The notes under the pieces are model-generated. The model saw only the letters and a program-made list of their open reading frames with translations, was not told where the DNA came from and made no database searches. The translations under genes and the position numbers were made by a program. Positions 1 to 6,114 of a stretch of DNA of 6,161 nucleotides are shown in pieces. Position 1 is the stretch's first letter, and each line of letters opens with the position of its first letter. Source of the stretch: JAWLDB01 sp041686915 (GTDB lineage Bacteria > Bacillota > UBA994 > UBA5500); contig JAWLDB010000161.1 in NCBI GenBank assembly GCA_041686915.1, positions 1-6,161 of the forward strand, written 5' to 3'.

Positions 1-979
1 TGGCAGTTAGGTGCTTCCCGTTGACCTCTTCTGTCAGCTTTAGTGTAGCAACGTCAATGGCAACAGCGTCGCTGGAAGCCAGGATGCCGACATCTGCCAC
101 AATCTTTTCCTGCTTGCGTGCCATGCAATCGCAGTCCTTGGTCATGCTAACCAGCACATTGAAGTGGAACGAGCGATCCAGTTTATTTTTAATGGATCCG
201 TAGGCATGCTCTGCCATGGCTTTCTGCAGGTGCTCGGGGTTGGCATTCCAGTCATACTTGATGGAGTCGAACCGGCAGACTGCCAGACACTCACCGCAGC
301 CGATGCAGCGCTCGTTGTTAATTAAGGCCTTGCCATCTTGTTCCGAGATAATCCCTTCCGGACACCATTCCAGGCATTTTCCGCAGTTCTTGCACTTCTC
401 CGGGATAACCTGCGGCTTCAGAGCAGAGTGCTGACGCATCTTGCCCATCCGGCTAGCTAAACCCATTCCTAGATTCTTGATGCAAGCACCTAGGCCGGTA
501 GCCAGATGGCCGGTAGGATGATTAAGGGTGATGACCACATCGGTGATTACAGCTTCCCGTGCAATATTGACGCTGTCATAAATCTCTCCATTAATCTCAA
601 CTTCAATTTCACTGTTACCCACCAGCCCATCTGCCATTATAAAAGGTGCACCTACTTGTTCAATGCCAAAGCCGTGTTTATGGGCATGCATTAGATGCTT
701 GATGGCGTTCTCCCGCTCGCCCTTGTAAAGGGTGGATGTCTCTGTCAGGAAGGGGTAGGCCTTCCTCTTCTTGACCTTCTTGACCAGCTCAGCAGCAAGC
801 AGTGGCTGCACGTGAGTATCGTTGTACTTTTCACCGACACTCAGCTTGATGGCTACCAGATTGCGCTCCTCGATCAACTCATCGACCTGGCAAGCTTCAT
901 ACAATTGCTTTAACGCTTTGGCCTGTGTTTCTACGGAACTGCCATCGAGCAACGGAACGAAATACACTTTGGAACTCAT
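1..979 (-). CDS. DUF362 domain protein with two [4Fe-4S] ferredoxin motifs (3' end outside window)
   Basis: An open frame starts at ATG 979 and runs off the left edge with 326 residues visible and no stop. A G6 tract (986-991) lies 6 bases before the ATG and serves as the Shine-Dalgarno site. Residues 1-180 match the DUF362 fold, including the SVGEKYNDTHVQP stretch near 47-59 and HPTGHLATGLGACIKNLGMG near 154-173. Two ferredoxin-type motifs follow: C196-x2-C199-x2-C202-x3-C206-P and C225-x2-C228-x2-C231-x3-C235, enough ligands for two cubane clusters. A CDC pair sits at 283-285. There is no signal peptide or membrane segment, so it is probably cytoplasmic. The family is found in anaerobes and is thought to take part in electron transfer, but its substrate is not known. 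The double hairpin upstream separates it from the deacylase operon, so it is probably transcribed on its own. Confidence 0.9.
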   Translation of the reverse strand, partial: MSSKVYFVPLLDGSSVETQAKALKQLYEACQVDELIEERNLVAIKLSVGEKYNDTHVQPLLAAELVKKVKKRKAYPFLTETSTLYKGERENAIKHLMHAHKHGFGIEQVGAPFIMADGLVGNSEIEVEINGEIYDSVNIAREAVITDVVITLNHPTGHLATGLGACIKNLGMGLASRMGKMRQHSALKPQVIPEKCKNCGKCLEWCPEGIISEQDGKALINNERCIGCGECLAVCRFDSIKYDWNANPEHLQKAMAEHAYGSIKNKLDRSFHFNVLVSMTKDCDCMARKQEKIVADVGILASSDAVAIDVATLKLTEEVNGKHLTA

Positions 980-1024
980 TGTTTTCCCCCCAAGTTTTAC
1001 TATCGTTTAGCATGCCCGATTTGT

Positions 1025-1054
1025 AGAATAAACCGCGGGAGGAGAGTGAGACAA
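1025..1054 (-). promoter_or_regulatory. Possible promoter of the DUF362 gene
   Basis: On the minus strand, TTGTCT (1054-1049) and TATTCT (1030-1025) are separated by 18 bases and lie about 46 bases before the DUF362 start. Each box matches 4 of 6 consensus positions. It is the best candidate between the preceding hairpins and the gene, but neither box is strong. Confidence 0.35.
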
Positions 1055-1059
1055 AAGTC

Positions 1060-1076
1060 CGTGTCCCCGTGACACG
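1060..1076 (-). repeat. Second hairpin abutting the terminator, REP-like
   Basis: CGTGTC and GACACG form a 6-bp stem around a 5-base loop. The element touches the larger hairpin at 1077 with no gap. On the minus strand it is followed by GACTTTTGTC, so the T-run expected of a terminator lies after this second hairpin. The plus-strand text (AAAAGTCCGTGTCCCCGTGACAC) resembles the short GTCCCC/GTGACA palindromic elements scattered in many clostridial genomes. That resemblance is from memory, and a second copy is not present in this window. Confidence 0.5.
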
Positions 1077-1107
1077 CGAAGGCGGTGGGAATGTCCCACC
1101 GCCTTCG
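1077..1107 (-). terminator. Strong hairpin after the small membrane protein gene
   Basis: A perfect 14-bp inverted repeat (1077-1090 with 1094-1107) closes a 3-base loop and begins 5 bases after the stop codon of the 74-residue gene. The stem is GC-rich (GAAGGCGGTGGGA arm). It most likely ends the deacylase operon transcript. It lacks an immediate U-tract; the first T-run comes only after the adjoining hairpin at 1060-1076, so the two may work as one unit or the element may protect the RNA 3' end. Confidence 0.7.
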
Positions 1108-1112
1108 GTCAT

Positions 1113-1337
1113 CTATTTCAGATACATGTACAGGGCAAGACCAAGCATAGCCACTGCGACTACTGTGGTAACGCGTCTTACCCTTTGCAGGGCTTTAGAG
1201 CTGGGTTTCCAGTTCTGGTCAAGCCGTTGCTGCTCCGTCTGCCACATGAAGAACAGGGGATGGGGGAAGATGGTCAGTACCAACCAGAAAGCCCCAAGGC
1301 CGAGGAAAAGCAACGCGTCGATCAGCTGCTGGCTCAT
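1113..1337 (-). CDS. Small two-helix membrane protein, function unknown
   Basis: A 74-residue protein starts at ATG 1337 and stops at TAG 1115-1113. Two hydrophobic segments are clear: residues about 6-31 (LIDALLFLGLGAF onward to a proline-containing FPHPLFFMW end) and about 55-73 (VTTVVAVAMLGLALYMYL). They are joined by a polar, basic loop with WKPSSKALQRVRR. The positive charges before helix 2 put the loop in the cytoplasm by the positive-inside rule. It begins 6 bases after the deacylase stop and shows no strong Shine-Dalgarno site, only a TAGG near -9, so translation is probably coupled to the deacylase. The plan loosely recalls small Gram-positive DUF6199-type proteins, but this is a guess. 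Tight linkage suggests a role next to the deacylase. Confidence 0.72.
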   Translation of the reverse strand: MSQQLIDALLFLGLGAFWLVLTIFPHPLFFMWQTEQQRLDQNWKPSSKALQRVRRVTTVVAVAMLGLALYMYLK

Positions 1338-1343
1338 CTTGGC

Positions 1344-2927
1344 CTATTGGTTGGCTCTCAGCACCTGGCCGGCACGAACGCCGGTTACCTGGCCCTGGTC
1401 AACTGCCAACTGTCCATTTACCCACACTTTGACGATGCCGGCAGGAGCTTGCCTCGGGTCAGCAAAGGTTGAGCGCTCTGCCAGTTCAGCTGTGTCGATT
1501 AGCACGAGATCAGCCCAGAAGCCAGGCCGGATCAGTCCACGGTCCATCAGCTGCAACCGGCTGGCGGGCAAGGATGTCATCTTGCGCACCGCTTCTTCCA
1601 GTGGGAAGAGCTTTTCCTGCAAACAGTACTTGCTTAGCACGCGCACGAAAGTGCTAAACGTGCGGGGATGCGGTTTACCCGGGCCTTGCATCGGCATGGA
1701 AGAGCCATCGCTGCCAATCATCGTCAGCGGATGGGCCATGATCGCGTTCACATCGACCTCATCCATACCAAAGGTAACCACGGCTATGCCGGCCTGCTCT
1801 GCAATCACCAGGTCAAAGGTGAACTCGCATGCATCCTGTCCGGCCTCCGCAGCAGCTTCCGCCACTGTCTTGCCTTCCAGGTGCTTGTTCTCAGGGGTGT
1901 TCACCTGTGCAATTAAGATATCCGCAAAGCGGCGCGCACCTTGCTCCATCTTGCTCAGCACTTCTTCCCGCAGTTTGGCACGGGTGGTGGGGTCCTGCAG
2001 CCTGCGAAGCAGACCATCAACGCCTCCCTCGTGAGCCCAATGGGGGAAGATGGTGGTAATAGTGGTACTGGCGGCAGTGTAGGGATATTGATCATTGGCG
2101 ATATCCAGGCCTTCCGCCCGTAGCTCAGCAATACGTGCCTGGCTGTTTACGCCGTTGCCCCAGTTATGTCGGCCAACCACTTTGTGGTGAGCAATCTGCA
2201 CAGGCACCCCAGCCCGACGACCTACTTCAGCACTCTCCTCAATGGACCTTAAAATCTCGTCGCCCTCGTTGCGCATGTGAGTTTCGTAATACCCGCTATA
2301 AGGCGCAATTGCCTTGGCGACTTCAGCCAGCTCGTCAGTATCGGCGTAGCAACCAGGTGGATAAATCAGCCCGCTGGAAACACCATAGGCGCCCTGCTGC
2401 ATGCTCTCATCCAGCAATCGCTGCATCGTGCTTAGCTCTGCCTCAGTCGGTTTCCTGTCATCAAAACCCATGGTAGCCACACGCAGCGTGCCATGACCGA
2501 CCAAAGAACCGAAGTTAACTGCTGGCTTTGCCTTTTCCACAGCCTGCAGGAACTCGGCAAAGGTAGTCCAATCCCAGGACATGTCCTGGGTTAGGAACCC
2601 GGTGTATTTCTTCAGCATATCAAGCCTCTCGGGCACTACAGGAGCCGGGCTAAGTCCGCAGTTGCCACCTATTTCAGTAGTGACACCTTGCAGCAGGCGG
2701 CTTTCGCCACTGCCATCAATCGGCAAAGAGAAATCCGAGTGAGAGTGAATGTCGATAAAGCCTGGAGTAAGCGTCAGTCCGTTACCATCAAGCACCTGAG
2801 CTGTGTCACCAGCGATGGCCTTGCCAACGCTCGCTACCTTGCCGTCCTTGATAGCTACGTCACCCAAAAACCAGGGACTGCCGGTTCCATCAACAACACG
2901 CACGCCTTTTATCAGTAAGTCAAACAT
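1344..2927 (-). CDS. N-acyl-D-amino-acid deacylase (D-aminoacylase), amidohydrolase superfamily
   Basis: This 527-residue zinc hydrolase should split N-acyl-D-amino acids into a D-amino acid and a carboxylate in the cytoplasm. Metal and catalytic residues of characterised D-aminoacylase are present: H61 and H63 in GFIDIHSHSD, C90 in EIGGNCG (the unusual cysteine zinc ligand), H217 in ETHMRNEG, H247 in IAHHK and D407 in MIGSDGSS. The family tail is also there: HPRTFSTF, KMTSLPASRLQLMDRG, DLVLID and FADPRQAPAGI. The start is ATG 2927, with AAGGGGG (2943-2937) 9 bases upstream. An in-frame TTG at 3011 would add 28 residues that look nothing like the family and span the ribosome-binding site. Length is slightly above the roughly 480-residue classic enzyme. 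Related dipeptidase- or dihydroorotase-like amidohydrolases are possible, but EIGGNCG favours D-aminoacylase. It heads a two-gene operon with the membrane protein. Confidence 0.9.
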   Translation of the reverse strand: MFDLLIKGVRVVDGTGSPWFLGDVAIKDGKVASVGKAIAGDTAQVLDGNGLTLTPGFIDIHSHSDFSLPIDGSGESRLLQGVTTEIGGNCGLSPAPVVPERLDMLKKYTGFLTQDMSWDWTTFAEFLQAVEKAKPAVNFGSLVGHGTLRVATMGFDDRKPTEAELSTMQRLLDESMQQGAYGVSSGLIYPPGCYADTDELAEVAKAIAPYSGYYETHMRNEGDEILRSIEESAEVGRRAGVPVQIAHHKVVGRHNWGNGVNSQARIAELRAEGLDIANDQYPYTAASTTITTIFPHWAHEGGVDGLLRRLQDPTTRAKLREEVLSKMEQGARRFADILIAQVNTPENKHLEGKTVAEAAAEAGQDACEFTFDLVIAEQAGIAVVTFGMDEVDVNAIMAHPLTMIGSDGSSMPMQGPGKPHPRTFSTFVRVLSKYCLQEKLFPLEEAVRKMTSLPASRLQLMDRGLIRPGFWADLVLIDTAELAERSTFADPRQAPAGIVKVWVNGQLAVDQGQVTGVRAGQVLRANQ

Positions 2928-2951
2928 TTTCCAATACCCCCTTGTCGCATA

Positions 2952-2990
2952 GTTATTCACATTGCTAGTAGTTCTGCAAACACTTCTGCA
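2952..2990 (-). promoter_or_regulatory. Possible deacylase promoter with a 12-base-period direct repeat
   Basis: On the minus strand TTTGCA (2980-2975) and AATAAC (2957-2952) sit 17 bases apart, upstream of the deacylase and downstream of the preceding terminator. The boxes are weak (3 and 4 of 6). TGCAGAA occurs twice on this strand (2990-2984 and 2978-2972) at a spacing of 12 bases, overlapping the -35 region. That could be a binding site for a tandem-binding regulator or chance. Confidence 0.3.
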
Positions 2991-3016
2991 CTCCTGCCTG
3001 CTGATGAGCAAACAGA

Positions 3017-3044
3017 AACAGGACAGCAGATAAACTGTCCTGTT
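3017..3044 (-). terminator. Rho-independent terminator of the PLP-enzyme gene
   Basis: AACAGGACAG (3017-3026) pairs perfectly with CTGTCCTGTT (3035-3044) around an 8-base loop. On the minus strand the stem starts 20 bases after the TAA of the PLP-enzyme gene and is followed by the T-rich stretch TCTGTTTG. It separates that gene from the deacylase operon. Confidence 0.75.
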
Positions 3045-3064
3045 GTGGAGTCGCCATATTAAGT

Positions 3065-4207
3065 TTAGACCAGTTTGCGTAAGGCTGCCAAGGCCTGCTC
3101 AATGTTCTCTTCAACGGTGAAGAAATGCGGTGCCAGGCGAATGGCAGGCCCGCGAGCAGAGGCTATAATGCCCTGCTCCTTCAGTTTCTCTTCCACTGCA
3201 TGCGAGTCATCCACTGCGATTGCTACCGCAGCGCCTCTGCGATCCAGGTGATTGGCACCCATTACTGGTAAACCTAAAGCCAGAGCCCCTCGGATTGTCT
3301 TGTCCACCAACTGCATCACGCGCTGGTGAATGCGGTGGATACCAACCTCATTGATGATCGATAACCCTGCTTCTGCTGCATAGGCAGAGATGATGGGCGG
3401 TGTGCCAGTCTCAAAGCGCCTAGCTCCCTGTGCGTAAGCCAGGCGGGTAGCATCAAAGGAGAAGGGATTTTCCTGCCCAAACCAGCCAGTAACGGCCGGT
3501 CGTAGTTGGTTAGCTACTTCTCGCCTTACGTATAGAAAAGCAATTCCAGGGATGCCAAGCAGATATTTTAATACTCCCGAAGACAGAATATCTATATCTT
3601 GACGTTTCACATCCACCGGCACCGTACCGAGGGACTGATATGCGTCTACATACAGCAGCGCGCCCCGGTTGTGAGCGATCTTGGCCAAGGCGCTTAGATC
3701 GACCCTGCTACCGTTTTGGTAATACACATGGGTAGCCGACACCAAAGCAGTATGCTGATCAACCATCCGATCGAAGTCCTCAAGCCGCAGTTCACCATCA
3801 CGCACGGGCACAAAGTCCACCTGCCAACCTAGACGTTGCTGTGCCAACCAAATCTGCCCGATGGCCGGAAATTCTGCTGCTGTGGTTAGAATGCGCCGAC
3901 GCTTTGGGTTCAGGTCCAGAGCGCTGGCTATGCTGGCCGTTGCGTCGGAGACAGACATGGTAACTGCGACTTCATCGACGTCTGCGTTAATCAGCTTCGC
4001 GAACTGCTCCTTGGCGCCCTGCACCTTGCTTAGCCATAGTTCCCAGTCCATTCCGTCTTCTCGCCAACTTTTCAAATACGCTTCAATCGCGTTGCGTACG
4101 CGCTTGGCCTGGGGTGCTTGTGAGCAGTTAGCCAAGTGAATGGTGGTCCCGAGCAGGGGAAACTGCTGCCGCCACTCGTTAATCTCTGCGCGTGTCAAGC
4201 TGTTCAT
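3065..4207 (-). CDS. Class V aminotransferase-fold PLP-dependent enzyme, not a cysteine desulfurase
   Basis: This 380-residue protein has the class V PLP fold. K214 in SSGVLKYLLG is the likely Schiff-base lysine. D188 and Q191 in YVDAYQSLG bind the PLP ring nitrogen and O3'. FETGTPP (265-271) is the family signature, and R357 in IRLAPHFF should hold the substrate carboxylate. The lysine follows VL rather than the usual histidine. The only cysteine is C28 near the N-terminus, so the mobile-loop cysteine of SufS/NifS enzymes is missing and desulfurase activity is unlikely. An aminotransferase, epimerase or kynureninase-like lyase role fits better, and no substrate can be named. ATG 4207 was chosen because AGGAG (4221-4217) lies 9 bases upstream; an in-frame TTG at 4255 would place this site inside the gene. 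It is a single-gene unit ahead of the deacylase. Confidence 0.85.
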   Translation of the reverse strand: MNSLTRAEINEWRQQFPLLGTTIHLANCSQAPQAKRVRNAIEAYLKSWREDGMDWELWLSKVQGAKEQFAKLINADVDEVAVTMSVSDATASIASALDLNPKRRRILTTAAEFPAIGQIWLAQQRLGWQVDFVPVRDGELRLEDFDRMVDQHTALVSATHVYYQNGSRVDLSALAKIAHNRGALLYVDAYQSLGTVPVDVKRQDIDILSSGVLKYLLGIPGIAFLYVRREVANQLRPAVTGWFGQENPFSFDATRLAYAQGARRFETGTPPIISAYAAEAGLSIINEVGIHRIHQRVMQLVDKTIRGALALGLPVMGANHLDRRGAAVAIAVDDSHAVEEKLKEQGIIASARGPAIRLAPHFFTVEENIEQALAALRKLV

Positions 4208-4351
4208 AATCTCTTTCTCCTCTCGTTCCAAGGTGCCGTAAGTAGTCTTCAGCAAAGCAGGCTACCTTAAACCTGTCTTTTCTCGCTATGCTGTCTCAGG
4301 TTCGTCGGCTATGTATGGAACTCCTGCCCAAGGAAGATGTGTCTATCGGGG

Positions 4352-4381
4352 TTACCAAAATCGCCGCAAAACGGTTATAAT
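4352..4381 (+). promoter_or_regulatory. folD promoter
   Basis: TTACCA (4352-4357, 4 of 6) and a perfect TATAAT (4376-4381) are 18 bases apart, as for a housekeeping sigma factor. Transcription would begin near 4388 and leave a leader of about 73 bases before folD. Confidence 0.7.
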
Positions 4382-4444
4382 AGAGACTGTGCTCTGAAAG
4401 ATGATGCACTCTATTGAATGTTGAGCCACAAAGGCAATAATTAC

Positions 4445-4450
4445 GGAGGT
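4445..4450 (+). promoter_or_regulatory. folD ribosome-binding site
   Basis: GGAGGT is close to a full Shine-Dalgarno match and lies 10 bases before ATG 4461. It overlaps the in-frame GTG at 4449, which therefore cannot be the start. Confidence 0.8.
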
Positions 4451-4460
4451 GTTTACATAC

Positions 4461-5309
4461 ATGACGGCAACCATAATGGATGGCAAATCCATCGCGATGA
4501 CGATTCGCCAGGAACTAAAAACTGAAGCCGAGGCTTGGCGCGAGCAAGGTGTAATCCCTCGCCTGGACGTTGTGTTGGTAGGCAACGACCCTGCATCGGT
4601 CTACTATGCCAACGCCAAGGAGAAAATCAGCAAGAAAATTGCTATCGAGTTCAAGCTGCACGAGCTGCCGGAAGACACAACCGAAGACCACGTTTTGCGG
4701 TTGATAGAAGAGCTTAATCAGGATAAGGTTGTCCACGGTATCATGGTAGAACTGCCGTTACCAAAGCAGATTTCCAGAGAGGCTGTTATGGCTGCGGTAC
4801 ACCCGCTTAAGGATGTGGATGGAGTAAACCCACTGAATAAAGGCTATCTCGCATCTGGCATGGACGGGCTGTTCCCTGCTACACCTGAAGCCTGCATTGA
4901 AATCATGTTGCGTAGCGGTATTGACATAGTGGGCAAGGATGCAGTGATTGTCGGTTGGGGAGAAACCGTTGGGAAGCCACTTACGCCTATGCTGCTCAAG
5001 CGCGGCGCTACCGTCACGGCATGTCACTCCAAAACCAAAGACATGCCTGCCCATGCCAAGGGCGCCGACATTGTCATCGTGGCTGTAGGCCGCCCAGGTC
5101 TGATTAAAGCGGATATGATCAAGCCTGGCGCTGTGGTAGTCGACGTAGGTATCAATGAGACTGATAATGGCATTGTCGGTGACGTTGAGTTTGAGGCTGT
5201 GAAAGAGGTTGCAGGGTATATCACGCCTGTGCCTGGCGGTGTTGGCTCCGTAACGACGGTATTGTTATTTAGAAATCTATTGAGGGGCATGAGGATGCAG
5301 CTGCAATAG
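4461..5309 (+). CDS. folD: FolD: methylenetetrahydrofolate dehydrogenase/methenyltetrahydrofolate cyclohydrolase, divergent
   Basis: FolD interconverts 5,10-methylene-, 5,10-methenyl- and 10-formyl-tetrahydrofolate in the cytosol. At 282 residues the length is normal. Family features in order: VGNDPAS (41-47), Y49 and catalytic K53 in YANAKEK, the LPLP loop (98-101), KDVDG with D120, a Rossmann loop at 165-173, CHSKTKDM near 188-195, VVDVGIN and TPVPGGVG (255-262). Two conserved motifs differ. The glutamine normally before LPLP (Q98 in E. coli) is E97. The usual GRSxxVGKP loop is GWGETVGKP, losing the arginine associated with the NADP 2'-phosphate. PCTP is PATP and GPMT is GSVT. The gene may be the organism's only FolD with altered cofactor use, or a specialised paralogue. 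It has its own promoter and terminator, with no folate or C1 gene beside it here. Confidence 0.9.
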   Translation: MTATIMDGKSIAMTIRQELKTEAEAWREQGVIPRLDVVLVGNDPASVYYANAKEKISKKIAIEFKLHELPEDTTEDHVLRLIEELNQDKVVHGIMVELPLPKQISREAVMAAVHPLKDVDGVNPLNKGYLASGMDGLFPATPEACIEIMLRSGIDIVGKDAVIVGWGETVGKPLTPMLLKRGATVTACHSKTKDMPAHAKGADIVIVAVGRPGLIKADMIKPGAVVVDVGINETDNGIVGDVEFEAVKEVAGYITPVPGGVGSVTTVLLFRNLLRGMRMQLQ

Positions 5310-5319
5310 CATAGCAATT

Positions 5320-5342
5320 AGGGGAGCGCTTGCTCCCCTTTT
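5320..5342 (+). terminator. Rho-independent terminator after folD
   Basis: AGGGGAGC (5320-5327) pairs with GCTCCCCT (5332-5339) around a GCTT tetraloop, 10 bases after the folD stop. A short T-run (5339-5342) follows. It separates folD from the regulator gene. Confidence 0.85.
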
Positions 5343-5361
5343 ATGTGTCATCATGCTGTTT

Positions 5362-5390
5362 TAGACCGTTGGCGCCAACTCCTGTATAAT
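5362..5390 (+). promoter_or_regulatory. Promoter of the Crp/Fnr-family gene
   Basis: TAGACC (5362-5367, 4 of 6) and a perfect TATAAT (5385-5390) are spaced by 17 bases. The implied start near 5397 gives a leader of about 26 bases. The spacer is largely filled by a palindrome, which suggests this promoter is repressed. Confidence 0.75.
5368..5379. promoter_or_regulatory. Perfect 12-bp palindrome, candidate operator
   Basis: GTTGGCGCCAAC is an exact inverted repeat with no spacer. It lies wholly between the -35 and -10 boxes, so any protein bound here would block RNA polymerase. It does not resemble the TGTGA or TTGAT half-sites of CRP and FNR, so direct autoregulation by the downstream gene is not indicated. 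Confidence 0.6.
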
Positions 5391-5407
5391 TAGATCAGTG
5401 GACATCG

Positions 5408-5414
5408 AAGGGAG
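5408..5414 (+). promoter_or_regulatory. Ribosome-binding site that decides the regulator start
   Basis: AAGGGAG lies 8 bases before GTG 5423. The other in-frame GTG, at 5414, begins on the last base of this site and so has no usable spacing. Confidence 0.65.
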
Positions 5415-5422
5415 TGCAGGAA

Positions 5423-6103
5423 GTGTTTGGTATAGAGGACCTGCGCAAAGTAAGCATTTTTACAGAGCTTACTGATCAACAGCTGCGGCTTATACAAGGC
5501 ATAGTCACGATCAAACAATATGACAAAGGCTCATTCATCTTTTCTGAAGGAGAACGGGGAGATGCGGTCTGTTTTTTGCTGAGCGGACTGGTGAAGATTC
5601 GTACTGGCGTGGCAGACGGCCGTGAGAAGATACTGCATTTCATGCAGGCCGGACAGGTATTTGGCGAAGTCGTATTGTTTGATGGTGGACCATATCCTGC
5701 AACAGCGGAGGTGGTTGAGGCAGCTGACATCGGGATACTGCGCAACCAGGATCTGTACAGACTGCTTAAGGAGCACAGTGATCTAGCGATCAGCCTGCTT
5801 ACTTTGCTGGCCAGGCGGCTTAAAATGACTCAACGGCAGGTGCGCGATTTAGCCTTGAAAGACGCTTACACGCGTGTGGCGGAACTGATTATCGGTCTGG
5901 CCAATGAGTGTGATGACTTGAGGGAAGACGGTCTGCACATCCATTTGCGCATGACTCGTGAAGAAATGGCTAACATGACGGGTACCACCAGGGAAACGCT
6001 CACGCGTATGCTTGGGGAGCTTCGGCGACAGAAGTTGGTGAAGGTGATTCGGAACGGGCTGATTGTGCCTGATTTAGAGGCACTCAAGGATAGTGTGGAA
6101 TAG
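5423..6103 (+). CDS. Crp/Fnr-family transcriptional regulator
   Basis: This 226-residue protein has a cyclic-nucleotide-binding-type beta-roll (about 12-110), a dimerisation helix (about 111-148) and a C-terminal winged helix-turn-helix (about 175-215). The recognition helix reads TTRETLTRML, keeping the R, E and R (R190, E191, R195) that CRP uses to read TGTGA half-sites. In the phosphate-binding segment GEVVLFDGGPYPATAEV, proline-tyrosine-proline stands where CRP has RS, so cAMP binding is unlikely. There is no N-terminal cysteine cluster as in FNR; the only cysteines are near 50 and 163. The effector is therefore unknown. GTG 5423 is preferred over GTG 5414 from ribosome-binding-site spacing, a three-residue difference. 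Its stop overlaps the Shine-Dalgarno site of the next gene, so the two are probably an operon. Confidence 0.92.
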   Translation: MFGIEDLRKVSIFTELTDQQLRLIQGIVTIKQYDKGSFIFSEGERGDAVCFLLSGLVKIRTGVADGREKILHFMQAGQVFGEVVLFDGGPYPATAEVVEAADIGILRNQDLYRLLKEHSDLAISLLTLLARRLKMTQRQVRDLALKDAYTRVAELIIGLANECDDLREDGLHIHLRMTREEMANMTGTTRETLTRMLGELRRQKLVKVIRNGLIVPDLEALKDSVE

Positions 6104-6114
6104 GAGACGATAGC

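Larger units (their letters stand above)
4208..4460. other. Divergent intergenic region
   Basis: These 253 bases separate the leftward PLP-enzyme gene from the rightward folD. They hold a good promoter for folD (4352-4381), a leader of about 70 bases and the folD ribosome-binding site. No convincing minus-strand promoter was found for the PLP-enzyme gene. A weak inverted repeat, AACCTG (4270-4275) with CAGGTT (4297-4302), lies on the PLP-enzyme side. The folD leader shows no tetrahydrofolate riboswitch that I can recognise, no T-box motif and no small gene. Confidence 0.6.

Noticed and set aside
897..1112. Minus-strand frame of 71 codons over the hairpins and the DUF362 start
   Set aside because: It crosses the perfect hairpin and overlaps the DUF362 gene in another frame, with no ribosome-binding site and no family resemblance.
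1069..2034. Plus-strand open frame of 321 codons
   Set aside because: It is antisense to the deacylase, low in complexity (rich in S, R, C) and matches no family. The minus-strand frame carries all the catalytic motifs.
2928..3011. 28-residue N-terminal extension of the deacylase from TTG 3011
   Set aside because: The extension covers the AAGGGGG ribosome-binding site, does not resemble the amidohydrolase N-terminus and would start at TTG with no Shine-Dalgarno site.
4208..4255. 16-residue extension of the PLP enzyme from TTG 4255
   Set aside because: It would contain the AGGAG site that fits ATG 4207, and the added residues are not part of the fold.
4388..4460. Tetrahydrofolate riboswitch in the folD leader
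   Set aside because: The leader is short and lacks the conserved pairing and loop sequences of that riboswitch; only 4-bp stems can be drawn.
4352..4585. Minus-strand frame of 77 codons over the folD promoter and 5' end
   Set aside because: It is antisense to folD and its promoter and shows no supporting start signal.
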